64,000 bases of DNA, from NCBI GenBank assembly GCA_003586115.2, contig QVOM02000049.1, positions 21,133,765 through 21,197,764 of the forward strand, read 5' to 3'. Origin of the DNA: Salvator merianae. Lineage: Eukaryota; Chordata; Lepidosauria; Squamata; Teiidae. Position 1 is the first letter of the stretch. Every line of letters begins with the position of its first letter. The notes under the pieces were generated by a model that worked only from the letters and a program-made list of their open reading frames with translations, was not told where the DNA came from and did not search any database. Positions 1 to 11,048 of this stretch are shown piece by piece. Position numbers and translations under genes: made by a program.

Positions 1-469
1 TAGCACCAAGCTATTTTGAGTTCCAGCCAGAAGAATGGTCAGACCCCAAACTTAACATGAACAGGGAACAAGTATGGTAGTTGTTGTTGAATTGATTGAG
101 GGTAGACAAGCTTTCACACTCCTTCTAGCCAACCAAAGAGTCCTACTGGATGTCAGCAGTGACTATAATTACACAGCTAAGCAGTGCCACCCTCAGGTGT
201 TGCCAGCAGATATTACCTAATGGGGCCTTGTTAAGCTTGTATGCAACTAGGGATGAAGTGATTCATTGTCCCCCAATCCAGGATAGTTTAACATTACTTT
301 GTGTTCTTTCTGATCCTCTGCAGGTAAAAGACAGTGGCATCTAGTGCAATAGAGTTTGGCAGCTGGATCTGTGGAGGAATGCTAAAGGTTCACCTCTGCT
401 GGATCTGTGGAGGAACAATGAACAGTTCCATTTTGAGTTTTGCTACCACACAATGTGGTGCTGACTACA
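1..469. other. Intergenic, nothing recognised
   Basis: No gene or clear repeat is visible here. The short open frames carry no recognisable domain. The segment leads directly into a CR1-type LINE tail. Confidence 0.4.
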
Positions 470-728
470 GCTTAGATGACTTCAAAAAAGGTTTGGAATT
501 GTTCACAGAAGTCAGGGCTATCAATGGTTATTACGCTGATGGCAGTGTGAATGCCTCTGGTAACAGGAGACAGGGTGCCTCTGCAGGCCAATTGCTGGGA
601 GAGGGCAAACTCTGTGCTTACATCCTGCTAATGGGCTTCCTTTTGTACCTGGTTGGCCACTGTGAGCACAGACTGGTGGCCATGAGTCCAATCTGGTGGG
701 GCATTTCTTATGTTCTTTCATTCTAAAA
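470..728 (+). repeat. CR1-type LINE 3' end fragment
   Basis: The sequence follows the 3' untranslated tail common to many squamate CR1 elements. It has a segment resembling 'F..G...F....AINGYY', then text related to 'CATCCTGCTAATGGGCTTCC' and 'GGTTGGCCACTGTGAGCACA', and it ends in TTATGTTCTTTCATTCT. The same family is better preserved at 54150-54475. The copy is 5'-truncated and has no functional reverse transcriptase. Confidence 0.7.
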
Positions 729-731
729 TCA

Positions 732-1030
732 TAACACTATACATGTGAGTTGGAAGGAATCTTAGAGATCCTCCAGTCCAACCTTCTGCTTAGTGTGGGA
801 ATCTGGTCAATGTTTCTTGACCATCCAAACTCTGCTTAAAAACCTTTACGGAGTTGTGACCTGCAGCCTGTTCTACTGCTGAACTGTTATGGTCAGGAAC
901 GATCTCCTGAAATATATCTTGAATCTCCTTGTTTTTCATTTCATCCCATTGACCTTTTCTTAGAAACAACAACAAAAAATCTTGCCCTTGTACATGACAG
1001 CCCCTTGGACATTTGTGAACAGCTATCACG
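732..1030 (-). repeat. CR1-type LINE 3' end, second subfamily
   Basis: Read on the minus strand, this encodes a stretch with GQWDEMKNKEIQDIFQEI and later VKVFKQSLDGQ, followed by the usual 'GGTTGGACTGGAGGATCT' and 'TTCCTTCCAAC' tail of a CR1 element. It abuts the + strand CR1 tail just upstream, so the two tails point towards each other. It is a dead fragment of about 300 bp. Confidence 0.7.
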
Positions 1031-1047
1031 TCCCCAAACCAGGGAGA

Positions 1048-1182
1048 GGTCTTAGCTCAGGAGTAGAGCAATTGCATGGAAAGCAAAAGGCTGAAGTTTG
1101 ATCCTGTCCCTCAAGTAATGGCAAACCGCTTCCATATTTTGCATCACCAGGAGTTGACCCTGGCTCAATAGTGCCTAACAAT
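1048..1182 (+). repeat. tRNA-headed SINE with BovB-like tail (degraded)
   Basis: A degraded tRNA-like head (CTTAGCTCAGGAGTAGAGCA as A-box region, GTTTGATCC as B-box region) is followed by 'AATGGCAAACCGCTTCC' and 'CAGGAGTTGACCCTGGCTC'. These track the Sauria-type SINE bodies seen better preserved at 45104-45279 and 53290-53482. It is old and lacks the terminal CAACAACAA run. Confidence 0.55.
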
Positions 1183-1877
1183 TATTTCTCTTCCTGGCCT
1201 TTAAAAATGATAAACACATCCATTTCTGGTAGCCCTTCTTTGAATCCACTTCACAGTGCCTCCAGATATGGGTAAAACCCCACAATTCTCCAAGGACTAT
1301 ACTGGAAATGCCACACATATTTCTGGCAGTGCCAGTATAGTCCCAGGATGGTTGATCGAAAATCCAAAACATTGGTATTATGAAAAATCCAGCACCAACA
1401 CCAGGTTTTCCACAATACCAATTCCTTATATTTGTCTGGTGGCTCTTTGCATTACTGTCCCTGGTTGAAATCCCAGATGCAAGGCAAGCACAGGAAAAAT
1501 ACAACGGCAAGTGGGTAGATGCTTGGCTGACATCCGGGTATTTCGACCAGAAATAATAACATGAAGAACTGCCAGATGGAGGTAAAAAGCTGAGATTGGT
1601 TCCTACCATTTGGCAGGAATGGCAAGAGGAAACTGCAGAATCTAAAAAAGATCCGGCAATTTCTTCTTGCCATCTGGACGCACCTCCAGTTTTCACTGCA
1701 CAGAACTGGATACAGTCTAACCATTGTCAAACAGGGGAATTCACACCTTCCACGGTCTAAATGCAATGTTTCTGTTGATGCAGCCTAATATCACATTGGC
1801 CTTTTTAGCTGTTGCATCATACTGCTGCCTCATTTTCAGGTGATGGCCCCCTAGGACTCTTAGACCCTTTTCACAAT
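1183..1877. other. Intergenic with a possible degraded inverted-terminal element
   Basis: No gene is supported. The interval from about 1255 to 1684 may be an old DNA element: AGTGCCTCCAGATATGG at the left faces CATCTGGACGCACC at the right, but there is no matching target duplication. Similar starts occur near 6115 (GGTGCCTCCAGACACAGG) and a similar end near 25705-25722. Confidence 0.3.
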
Positions 1878-2458
1878 GGGCATTTTTGCACTTACCATAG
1901 TAGAACGGTTTAATTAGCAGGCTTCAGGCCGATGAAGATGGAGTCTGTTGAGTGCTATACGCACTTGCGAGCAATGGAAATGACTCCATGCTGACCAGCA
2001 GAGGGAGCGGTGCAGATGGGAATCCTCTAGGCAGGAAGTGAGGTCACGAATCATAGAGACACAAATGTGAAGATAAAGCTAGTAATCTGAAACATAGAGC
2101 TACTGCTTCGAAGTTAGAGCAGCTCCTTTCAGAGCTGTCTTTGAAACAGCAGACGGGGTGCAAAGCCCAAATGGCAAACCGGGTTGCGAAGCAGTGGACC
2201 GCACCTACGCAACCACGCTAGTCCCTCCCCACTGCCATTTTGAGCCAGGAAGCAGTGCGAAAGCACCTACCCCAATCTGCGCTTGATCTCACAGATCGAG
2301 ATCAAGACAGCAAATTACTTGTCCAGCCTTCCCCAGCTTCAGGTATGTATCAGGTGAACCTCGGTGAGAATCGGGACTGTTGCATGCACGTGCAACTGCA
2401 AATCCTCCATTCTAGAGAGCGGACACAAACGTTCCTCTTGCAAAGTGCAAACAGGCCC
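1878..2458. mobile_element. Non-autonomous DNA transposon, family B, TSD AAT
   Basis: The left terminus GGGCATTTTTGCACTT (1878-1893) is an inverted match to the right terminus AAGTGCAAACAGGCCC (2443-2458). The 3-bp AAT is directly repeated outside both ends (1875-1877 and 2459-2461). The 581-bp interior has no transposase frame. Its right half resembles the elements at 9360-9979 and 22477-22927, which share a 'CCATTCCAGCGAG'-like segment near the right end. A PIF/Harbinger-like origin is an inference from the 3-bp duplication and GG(G/C)C ends. Confidence 0.7.
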
Positions 2459-3886
2459 AATACTGTTTTCTCCATCTTATCCTTGCATCCTGGATTCATT
2501 CCATTTAAATGCAACACTCTCCATTTATCATCACAGAACTTGGTTATGTTAGTGTCCACTAACTTTTTAACTGTATCAGTCAATGACCACGGTTGTCAAT
2601 GCTAGCAATGATCTCTTTTCACTTTTAAACTTCCCTTTTGATTAGCTTCACTGTACTGTTTTCTATGCAGGGTAGAAGTGTCTTGAGTGCTGAAGCTCTG
2701 AAAAGAAACTTGGTCCTCAAAAGATTATCAATTCAAGTGAATTAGTTTTACCTGCTCTGGTTTGTTAAGCAAATATTTCCACAAAGCTTCCATTCTGGGT
2801 ACACACAAGTATTGTTTCCATTAGCAAATATAAATTTCACAGGCAAAAGAGAACACGGAAAAAGTAGATGTTCAAGGTCCTAGCTGTTAATTGGAGTCAA
2901 AAAAGAAACACTGAGCTTTTAAATGAAGGTCAAAGATGATTCAAACTCTGTCTTGATGCACAGTGGTCCCAGAAAGGGATTGGTTTCCATTGTTTGAGGA
3001 CTGATTCACAAGCAGAGATGTGCCTTAAAGCACAAATTTAAGACATAGGTCTGGGACTGTCAGGTGCTTTGGCCCTTAGCAGTCAATTGCCTTGTAGCTC
3101 CCAGGCTCCCTCAAGACCTGGTAGACTACCCCTAGGACCTTGTCCAGGTTGGGGGGTGGCAGCCACTCCACTAGGCATGGTGATGGCCCGGGTTGGCTTG
3201 GTGCTTCTTCAGTTGGGATCAGCTAACCAGGGCAGTGACTTGTGACAAGATTCCCTGGCGACGTTGTACTTTTCTCTCCTGGGAATGCAAGTAGTCAATT
3301 GTTTGAACAGGGGGTTGCTCATGCAGTGGAAGTATGGGGGCAAGATAGATCCCAGAGGGATGTGACTTTTGGCTGCTCGTAGTGCAGAGTGTCTGCACTC
3401 TGGACTAGGATAGTGGAGGCCACGCTCCTCAGTAAAGCAGTCTATCCAAATTGAACTAGGCTATGGAACGGGATATGGCACCAAAATGGTGCCATGTCCT
3501 GTTTCACCAGCAAACCTTTTAAATATAGTCTATAAGTGGACTATTCTGTTAAACCAGTCCATGGCGGGCATGCAGACGACAACTTCCATTGGCTGGTACA
3601 CCACAGCTGGCCCCTTTTCAGTCGGGCAACCAGAAGTGGTGGCAGAAATTCACTGCTTCTTGGCACATGGCCAAAGAAAATCTGGCCAAGTACTTCAAAG
3701 GCTGAGAACAGTTCCGTGCAGGGCTTTTTTGGCCACATGCCCAGGAGAGGTGCATTTCCAGCATTGCTTCTCTGCGTGCCACTTTGAAGCTGAGATGGGA
3801 CAGGCTGGGCACAATGCGGACAGCCATATAGCAGCCCAGCAGCAACCCATCCCACTTTCAGATAGGTTGCCTGTTCCACCCTGATT
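2459..3886. other. Intergenic, no gene supported
   Basis: The stretch has no recognisable gene. Around 3540-3890 there are open frames on both strands over the same DNA, which is typical of repeat-derived GC-balanced sequence. The motif GGCCCCTTTTCAG near 3610 resembles the ends of the local DNA transposons, but I could not define a partner end. Confidence 0.35.
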
Positions 3887-4064
3887 TGGCCCTTCCTAGT
3901 ATGAGGCAGCTTAGTCCCATGCAGAAAGGGCCAAAGTAACCGGAACCTGTAGCCCCAGAAGTTGTGAAGCAATGCAAGTGCACAGCACTTTTTCCTAAGA
4001 ATGTTCCAATGAGACTTTGGCCCTTTCCGCAAGGGACTAAGCTGTCTCAAGCTAGGAAAGGCTG
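3887..4064. repeat. Foldback (hairpin) element with ~50-bp arms
   Basis: The left arm (about 3887-3936) and right arm (about 4014-4064) are imperfect reverse complements. For example, CAGCTTAGTCCC faces GGGACTAAGCTG and GAAAGGGCCAAAG faces CTTTGGCCCTTTC. The loop is about 77 bp. It looks like a small inverted-repeat DNA element or the remains of two abutting termini. Confidence 0.6.
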
Positions 4065-5327
4065 AATGCCTGCAAGGAGGCAAATCAAAGTAGTTTGTGC
4101 ACTGACTCTTAGATCTCCAGGAGTATGACTTTAAGGCTGGCAAAACAAATACAAAATCTGGTTAAGGTGCATCGTCTGGAGGCTCATATGAGAAGCACTG
4201 CTAGACTGTACAGTACTGTACAGTACTTTTGTAGTGATGTACATCACCTACCGTCTGTCTCCATTCTTTTACAGCATTATCATTACCTACTGGACACAGG
4301 GGTCCAATCCCGGGGTTTCATTTGAGTAGAGGCACGTGAGTAATGATTCCTAGATCTAGGATCTTTGTTTCGATACGCCACACCGTATGACATCATTTCC
4401 TGTCCCTTAGGAATTTTAAGGCCATCTGAGAAAGGAAAAGGATCAAATGCAGGATTGCCCAAGAGAACCCACAAGATCTTAAGAAAAGCATAAAGACAAG
4501 TTAGGATTGAACACCAAAGGAGCTCTAAAAAGCCTAAACCAACCAGCTAAAAGCGGGGGAGAGGCTGTGCAAGCTGAGCATATAACCCAGGAAGCCTTTC
4601 TTTTCCCACTTATTCCTTGAGAAAGGAGGATTTTTTCATCATGGGAGAGAAAAAGAGATCCACAAGGCTCCTGTTAAGTAGCTAGCTAGGGAAATGCCTA
4701 GCCAGAATGCCTAAGGATTTTTGTTGTTTCATTAGATGCTTAAAATCTGCTGAAGTAAACCTATGGGGGAGGCCTGGTATGAATTTCCCTTCTGTTCTGC
4801 TTTTCTAATTTCCCCCTTTGAAATGTAGCCGACTTAATGCCATTAGGATAGCTCAATTAAGCTTAGCTTTGGACTTGTTCCTACCAAATGCAGTGTAAGG
4901 CCTTTTGCTGTTGCAACCAAATTGGTGCACATTTTTAAGTCTTTGTTTTCTTCTCCTTGTTATTTTCAGTAAAACTGTTTGTTAAAAGGTTGTGCCTTCC
5001 TGATCCTTCGGAAGAGGAGGCATGCCCCCCACCTTCAGGCACCTGTTTTTGGAGGCCTGAGCCCCAAACCCCCTGGTAGCTAGTTTTTAAAGGAGAAGGG
5101 ACTTTTATTTGTTTAGCGAAATGGGTGTGGCTGTATTCATGGGCTTTTTCTTTTTTAAGCAGCTCTGAGGCAGCTTAGAGACGGTTCTGAAGCGGGATTG
5201 TTCACGTTCACACATCAGTTTGCCCCTCCCCCCTCTCATGAGCATTCCAGGCTGGAAAAGAAGGATTAGAAATGGGATGAGAACATGAAGGCTACACACT
5301 ATGGTCTCTAAGTTGCTTTAGAGATGC
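4065..5327. other. Intergenic, no gene supported
   Basis: No coding feature is recognised. A short palindromic run, CTGTACAGTACTGTACAG, lies at about 4207-4225. Confidence 0.35.
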
Positions 5328-5350
5328 TTTTTTTTTTTTTTTTTTTTTTT
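5328..5350. repeat. Homopolymer T(23)
   Basis: A run of 23 T. It could be the reversed poly(A) tail of a retroposon, but I see no flanking duplication. Confidence 0.9.
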
Positions 5351-6540
5351 GCTGTGTGTGAATGTGGCCTGTGCATGACATGGCTTTTGACACCTTTCCA
5401 GGACATATGGTTGGAGGAGAAGGAAATTATTTTCCTTCTGCAAAGCCCTGCTGGCAGCAAGTACCAACCAAATTGAATTGCTGCTTCTCAAAGCCGCTGG
5501 GTTGCTACACCATCAATATAGTGCGTCCATAGAGCAGAAATGGGGAAATCATGTCAGCCATCAACAGTGTAGTCTGCACAGGATTGCTCTATTAGTACTA
5601 TAGGAGTGGAGGGCAGGGCTGAATTCCTAGTGTATGTCAGCCCCCTTGTGTAATCCAGTGCTGTTATCCACTCTTTTTTTGTATTTTAAGAAAGGTTTTA
5701 GGGGAAATGTGGCAAGGTGTTGATGGTAGCAGTAGAAACAAGCAGGTAAATAACGGCTCCTCAGATGGGAACTAAAAACAGGGAGATGCTTGCAGCTGCG
5801 GTCAATGCATAAATAACTGTACATATTTCTAAAGTTAAAGTTGGTTTTGCACTAGAAAACGGGAGCTATTCTGATAATATTGCTTTTGTGTAGTGTAGTG
5901 TAGTGACTATCATAGGGCATAATGAAATAACCAGAATAAATAGCTTTGGAATTTTTAGCGCTTGCTTTTTGTCAGTATGAGCCTGGATTTTACCAAGCAT
6001 GGGCATCAGAACCATGATAGCTGTGAATTTTAAATCTCTTTTCATGGCTCAACCCACTCTGTGTAGCTGGAATGCCGCAGCTGGTCTGGCGCTGTCAAGC
6101 TAAGATGAATTGAAGGTGCCTCCAGACACAGGCTAAAACCTGCCCTTCTCCCAACCAGGACTGTATAGGGAATACTCAATATAGGGTGCCTCCAAACAAC
6201 AAGGGTCAATTGTGGGATCTGAAGAAGACCCTGCAATTCCCACTTGCCACCCCACCAGATGTGGGGGGCAGTGGCAGGCTATTACCTCTGTCTGCCTGCT
6301 TCCCTTCATTATAATCCCTCTTGCAAATACGTGGAAGCCAGCCAGGTGCCCACCCACTTCTCTTTTTTTTATTTTGCATGCTTAATTGGCTTCCGGGTAT
6401 TTGCATCAGCAATGATAGTGAAAGGAGCTGGCAAGCAGAGCTAAACAATCACTGTTATGAGAAAGCTGGCATCGTTGCCAGATTTCCCTTAATAGCTATA
6501 TTATGGAACATTGCCTTGATATTCTGCTGGATTTCCTGGC
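5351..6540. other. Intergenic, possible old DNA-element remnants
   Basis: No gene is supported. From about 6115 the text GGTGCCTCCAGACACAGG and later GTTGCCAGATTTCCC recalls other degraded elements in the window (1255-1684, 25200-25722, 27660-27770), but the boundaries are not clear. Confidence 0.3.
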
Positions 6541-6870
6541 ATAGTGGTGCAACCTACTGGCCCTGTGCTCTGCACTCACCACCTACAAATGTTCATGCTG
6601 CCACCATTAAGATGGGTGATGGCCATGGAAGCAGCCCACTGGCCCTGTGCTCTGCACTCACTGCCCACAGGTGCTCATGCTGCCACTATCAAGATGGATG
6701 ATAGCCATGGAAGCAACCCATTGGCCTTGTGCTCTGCACTCAACACCCACAGGTGCAGATGACAGCCATGTAGCAACCTAGTAGCCCTGTGCTCTGCACT
6801 CACCACACACAGGTTCTCATGCTACCACCATCAAGCTAGATGGTGATCATGTAAGCAACCTACCACCTCT
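6541..6870. repeat. Minisatellite, ~82-bp unit, about four copies
   Basis: The phrase CCTGTGCTCTGCACTCA recurs about every 82 bp, with units starting near 6559, 6641, 6723 and 6783. Each is followed by an 'ACAGGTGCTCATGCTGCCAC' type segment and a 'GATGG..ATGG.CATGGAAGC' segment. The third unit is shortened to about 60 bp by an internal loss. Confidence 0.85.
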
Positions 6871-7279
6871 GTACTCTGTATAGCTTCTGGAGCTATTTCT
6901 GGCATGTCCTGAAAAAAGAACAGTAGTGGACACAGCCGTTCAAAATAGCACAACATAAAAGCTAAGACATAATAGATGAAAAATAGCACACCTTGTGGTT
7001 GGGTGTCTTGCAAGTAGTAACATCATCTACTTCCATTCTACTGTGCTGGTCCCAATGTGTGGTCTGAAGACAAATAAAGCCACCACCTTGTTGAAGTTAA
7101 GGAGATCTGAAATAATCACCTAGCAACTGCATATAGAGTGGAAAAAAACAGCAAGTATATAGTGTCTTCTCCTCCATTATGGAAAAAGGACAGGATATAA
7201 GCCTAAGGAATACAAAAAATTCCATGTGAATTAACTCATAGTCATAGGCCATGTCTTCATGGGGCATGGAAGACACCTC

Positions 7280-7623
7280 AAGAAGAAGAAGAAGAAGAAG
7301 AAGAAGAAGAAGAAGAAGAAGAAGAAGAAGAAGAAGAAGAAGAGGAAGAACTTGGTTTTTATACCCTGCTTTTCTCGGCCGAAGCTGACTCAAAGTGGCT
7401 TACAAGGTTATTTTTCGCCCAAAGATCTATCTATCTTCCGCATCACACAATGTGATGTTCCCTATTTATCTACTTGCAATTACTTGCTTTCGAACAGCTA
7501 GGTTGGCTGGAGCTAGAGACCAGTAGAGGGCGCTCATCCCCTCTACACGGCAGACAGGGGCCTCGAACTCCGATCCTCCTATTGAAAGATCAGTGCCTTA
7601 GCTTTCTGCACCACCGTGCCTCG
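7280..7623 (-). repeat. tRNA-derived SINE with GAA/TTC tail, copy 1
   Basis: On the minus strand this reads as a tRNA-like head (A-box like GGTGGTGCAGAAAGCTAAGGC, B-box like GGAGTTCGAGGCCCC), a body containing GTTCGAAAGCAAGTAATTGC, and a 3' part with 'GAGTCAGCTTCGGCCGAG' and 'TATAAAAACCAAG'. It ends in a (TTC)n tract, here written as (AAG) of about 71 bp at 7280-7350. It matches the copies at 18163-18453 and 27272-27628 over nearly the whole length. Transcription of such SINEs uses RNA polymerase III; mobilisation would need a LINE partner. Confidence 0.9.
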
Positions 7624-8656
7624 GAGGGGCATCCACATTAAACAGTCTTCACAGCACCCTTTGCCAAAGAGGCATAAGGGTGTTTAGAAGGACTTAAGTG
7701 CCCCCCTAAGGTGCAACATTTCAGTGTGCAAGCAGTGACTCTGAGGTCACCCCTCATGCACTCAATCACACCCTCACTTGTATTTGCACAAGGTCCTGTA
7801 CACCTGGTACATAGAGGAAGAGCAGACTGGAATATGCAGATTTGGCAACTTGAGTGATGCAGCCTCAGCATCCTTGCTGAGTCCACCTGAGGTTACAAGG
7901 ACAGTCTGCTCCAGTAGAGGAAGCCCAAGGCTTGTCTCCTTGGCCAAATGGAGACACGCTCCTCGGTAGTCCTTGCAAGAACCCCATAAATTTAGATATG
8001 CAGGCCCATCGTAAGATTTTATTCAGAGGGCATTGTTGGTCTGTGCATGGCACCAGTTCACTTTTATAGCCCTTACAAAGCTGGTGGGAATATAACATTA
8101 TTTCAGGATTAATATCCTTCCTGCTGTAGGTTTTAATCAGTCCAAATTAGGGCTGGTTGTTATTGACTAAGGATTCAGAAAGGATTTAGAACAATGGCAA
8201 GCTCGCCCTAATAGTAAGCCAAGAAAACTGCCTCTTCAACGATCAAAGTTAGAACCTCTTCAAGGGGCTGCCTCCCCTTCCCCTGCCCCCAGCTGACTTA
8301 CAGCAGCATCCAGTAATTCCACTGCTTTCTTAAAAAGACAAATTATTTACAGCCAGATGAATGTGCCTTCCAGTGTAATGGATGGGGAGGAGGTTTCTCC
8401 ATTCAATACTCTATAAAAGAAAATTACTCTGAGAGCCCTTGACTTGCAAGCCAAAGGTGCCAGTGATCACGTTCAGTATTAAAATGCATTTGAGTCAACC
8501 TACCGCTCGCTTCCTAGAAATATATGGGCTTCTTCCCCCAGATGACCAATTTTTAATCCTATTTGGCAGTGGTGTTTCTCGTTCCTTTGCACATTACAGA
8601 TTGACTCTCAAAACTGTGAGTTGCTAGAGAAGATAGACCATCATTTTCAAGACTTA
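7624..8656. other. Intergenic, remnants related to DNA family E
   Basis: No gene is seen. The part from about 7650 to 7960 resembles the element at 9129-10103: GGTTACAAGGACAGTCTGCT and AATGGAGACACGC parallel its right end. I could not fix both termini. Confidence 0.35.
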
Positions 8657-9106
8657 GGGCCTTTTCACATGTTTCACTTTAGAATGGGATAATTATCCCA
8701 TTCTAAGGTGGAGCAGACAATGTGATGTGGTGGCTTTCTGCACTGTGAGGGCTGGAACAGCCTGGAATTGGGCCTCCAGCCCTCACAGTGCAAATGCCAG
8801 CTGCCCGCCATGACAGCAGCTATGGAAATGTCTGGCTGCTGTCATAGTGACCAGGGACATGGCATATGACTGCGTATCCACAGTCACAGCTGCACTGCAG
8901 CCTGCAATGTTTGCACCTGCAAGTATGCGCAAACACTACATACTGAGAGCAGTCCAGCTGCTCTTGGTACAGCTGTGGACAAGAATTTAGTTGTCCACAG
9001 CTTGTAGCCTTCAAGCATCTGCAGACACTCCTGAACTCTGCAAAATGCAGATGCATTGTGCTAGTGAGCATCCAGATGCTCACCAGACTCAAGTGCAGAC
9101 AGGCTC
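8657..9106. mobile_element. Non-autonomous DNA transposon, family A, copy 1
   Basis: It starts GGGCCTTTTCACATG and ends GTGCAGACAGGCTC. Internal landmarks shared with copies at 14066-14568, 29845-30110 and 31624-32023 (reversed) include an AGAATGG.ATAATTATCCCATTCT palindrome, GTGAGGGCTGGAACAGCC, CCATGACAGCAGCTATGGAA and GGTACAGCTGTGGACAA. There is no transposase frame. The flanks do not show an intact duplication. Confidence 0.65.
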
Positions 9107-9128
9107 ACAGACTTCTGTCCAAGTCACA

Positions 9129-10103
9129 GGCCTTGTCTCCACAGTACATGAAAGATGCCAGGTCTGCCTGCCAAAGGAGTGTGAAGGTGCTTAGAGGGAC
9201 TCCAAGGCACAAAAAGTTCAGTGTGTGAGGAGCAACTCTGTGGTTTCTCACTGTGACTAAACCAGACCATAGCTGTGATGAAACATGCCATGTTCCCACA
9301 AGGGCCTGCTGCGTCCGTATACAGAGGATGAGGATGCCCTCTGTGTGCAGGATGACATTGGGCCTTTTCGCACTGAGCTCGGTAGACCGTTCCCAGTAGT
9401 CGGCTTCGAACCGGAGAGGTTGGGGAACGCTCCGTGCCATTCGCACTCCCGGCCAGCGGAACGGACCCGAAGCCGACCAGCAGAGGGAACAGTGCGAATG
9501 GTAGCCACTAGTTCCGTACCCACTTCGCACCCGCTTCACACGCGCTTCGAACCCACTTCGCACCTTCGCACCCACTTCGTACCCAGAGGGCTGGTTACGA
9601 AGCCGGCTTCGTACCGGCAGCTCGGTTACTCAGCTGAAAGGGCTATCCCAGGTATGAAGTTTCGTACCGGGTTACAAAGCAGCGGAGCGGGGTACGAAAA
9701 CTTCGCACCCCGGATGCGAAGCAGCGGAGCGCGCATGCATAGCCGCAACAGCCACGCCCGACGCCGAGGCAAACAGTGCGAAATCACCATGCCCGATCTT
9801 CGCTCCATCGCGCAGGTCAGGATGAAGACATCTTTTTTGTTGTCTTGCCTTATCCGGCTTCGGGTTCGGATCGGGTACGGAGTGGGTCGGATCGGGTGAG
9901 GTGCGCGCCCGCGGCAGTGCGAAAGCTCCGTTCCAGCGAGCGGACTGGAACGGTCTAACGCTACAGTGCGAAAAGGCCCATTATCTCAGTGGCAGTAATG
10001 GAACTAAGAAGCTCCTTGCTGAGGCTGCCTGAGGCTATGAGGGCAGCTTGCTCTGGTGGGTGCCTCCATAAGCATCTCCCACTAAGGTAATGGAGACCTG
10101 CCC
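9129..10103. mobile_element. Non-autonomous DNA transposon, family E, TSD ACA, carrying a nested element
   Basis: The left terminus GGCCTTGTCTCCA (9129-9141) faces the right terminus TGGAGACCTGCCC (10091-10103), whose reverse complement is GGGCAGGTCTCCA. ACA flanks both sides (9126-9128 and 10104-10106). Its interior is interrupted by a family B element at 9360-9979. Removing that leaves a host element of about 355 bp. A related right end lies near 30264-30300. Confidence 0.65.
9360..9979. mobile_element. Non-autonomous DNA transposon, family B, TSD ATT, nested
   Basis: The 16-bp termini GGGCCTTTTCGCACTG (9360-9375) and CAGTGCGAAAAGGCCC (9964-9979) are perfect inverted repeats. ATT is repeated on both sides (9357-9359 and 9980-9982). 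The 620-bp interior is unusually rich in CpG and in TTCGCACC/TTCGTACC phrases and contains no long transposase frame. With perfect ends it looks like one of the youngest of this group in the window. It sits inside the family E element. Confidence 0.8.
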
Positions 10104-10106
10104 ACA

Positions 10107-11048
10107 GGTTTCTACTCTGCTTATAGACAATTGGTTTTCAAGGAAAGGGCACAAGAAATAAAGAAAAAAGAATAGGTTTTGAGGGGAAATGGGTAACGAT
10201 TCAGCAGAGGTATAGGCCAATGGCTCACTTAGCTGATTTCTGTCAGGTGGAGATGTTCTAGTGCAGCCTTGGCATGCATGTCCCAGGTAATCCCAAGGGA
10301 TAGTGGTCCTTAACCAAAAACACAAAAGTTAACTGTCTCTGCCCTAGATGAAAATATGTCAACATTATGGACACTTTGCACCCAATCAGTTGACTGTAAG
10401 AACGTTCATTCATGCTTCTGGATGTGTACAGGTATTCCTGAGTGTGAAATGGTGTGTCTTTTCGGTTGGGGGAGAATGTGTCTGTGGAGGCATTGGAGAC
10501 AGGTGTTCTCTTGATATCAAGAGTACAAGGTCCTCTCTGACCTGCCTGCAAAAAGGTAAAGGAATGACAGAAGCAGATGCTGGTTTTGAGCATTAACTAT
10601 GATAGCTGGGTTACAGAATATCAAACACCCCACACTAAACTACTCTTTGAAGCTCACTGTCTGTGTTGGTGTTTGCTAAGCATATAGCTCCATCTGCTTT
10701 AACTCAGCATGCATGTACAATTTATGCGCTCGTGTCCTGCTTGTGGGCTTCCACGTGCAACTGACTGACTCCTGGGAGAGGAGGCTGTTGGGCAAGACGG
10801 GCCATTGGTGCAATTCTTAGTACTTGCCTCAGCCATATCATCATCGTTATCAGTTTATTTGTATACCACCTTTCCAGTGCATGCACCAAGTGGTCTACAA
10901 GCCCATCTGTAGCATGTAGGCTGCACCTAACTCTGACTTTTCACATTCATGTTTTGTTTGGCGGAAAGCAAGCATATAATAAGCAAGCCTATCTGTAAAT
11001 GCTTGGGATTCAACAGTCCTTCCAAGTTTCACACTTTTATCACATAAA
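10107..11048. other. Intergenic with LINE-tail scraps
   Basis: No gene is seen. About 10690-10830 recalls the CR1 tail family (GTGTCCTGCTTGTGGGCTTC, then AGACGGGCCATTGG). About 10840-10915 looks like a reversed LINE end (TTTATTTGTATACCACCTTTC). Both are short and eroded. Confidence 0.4.

Noticed and set aside
3541..4143. 200-codon minus-strand frame
   Set aside because: It runs through the hairpin at 3887-4064 and overlaps frames on the plus strand; no domain is visible. Most likely repeat-derived.
7097..7501. Poly-Leu and poly-Lys frames
   Set aside because: They are translations of the GAA/TTC tract of a SINE.
9105..9899. Frames of 156 and 204 codons in the nested DNA element
   Set aside because: They cross the element boundary at 9360 and encode repeated Arg/Ser/Pro text from the TTCGCACC-type repeats, not a transposase.
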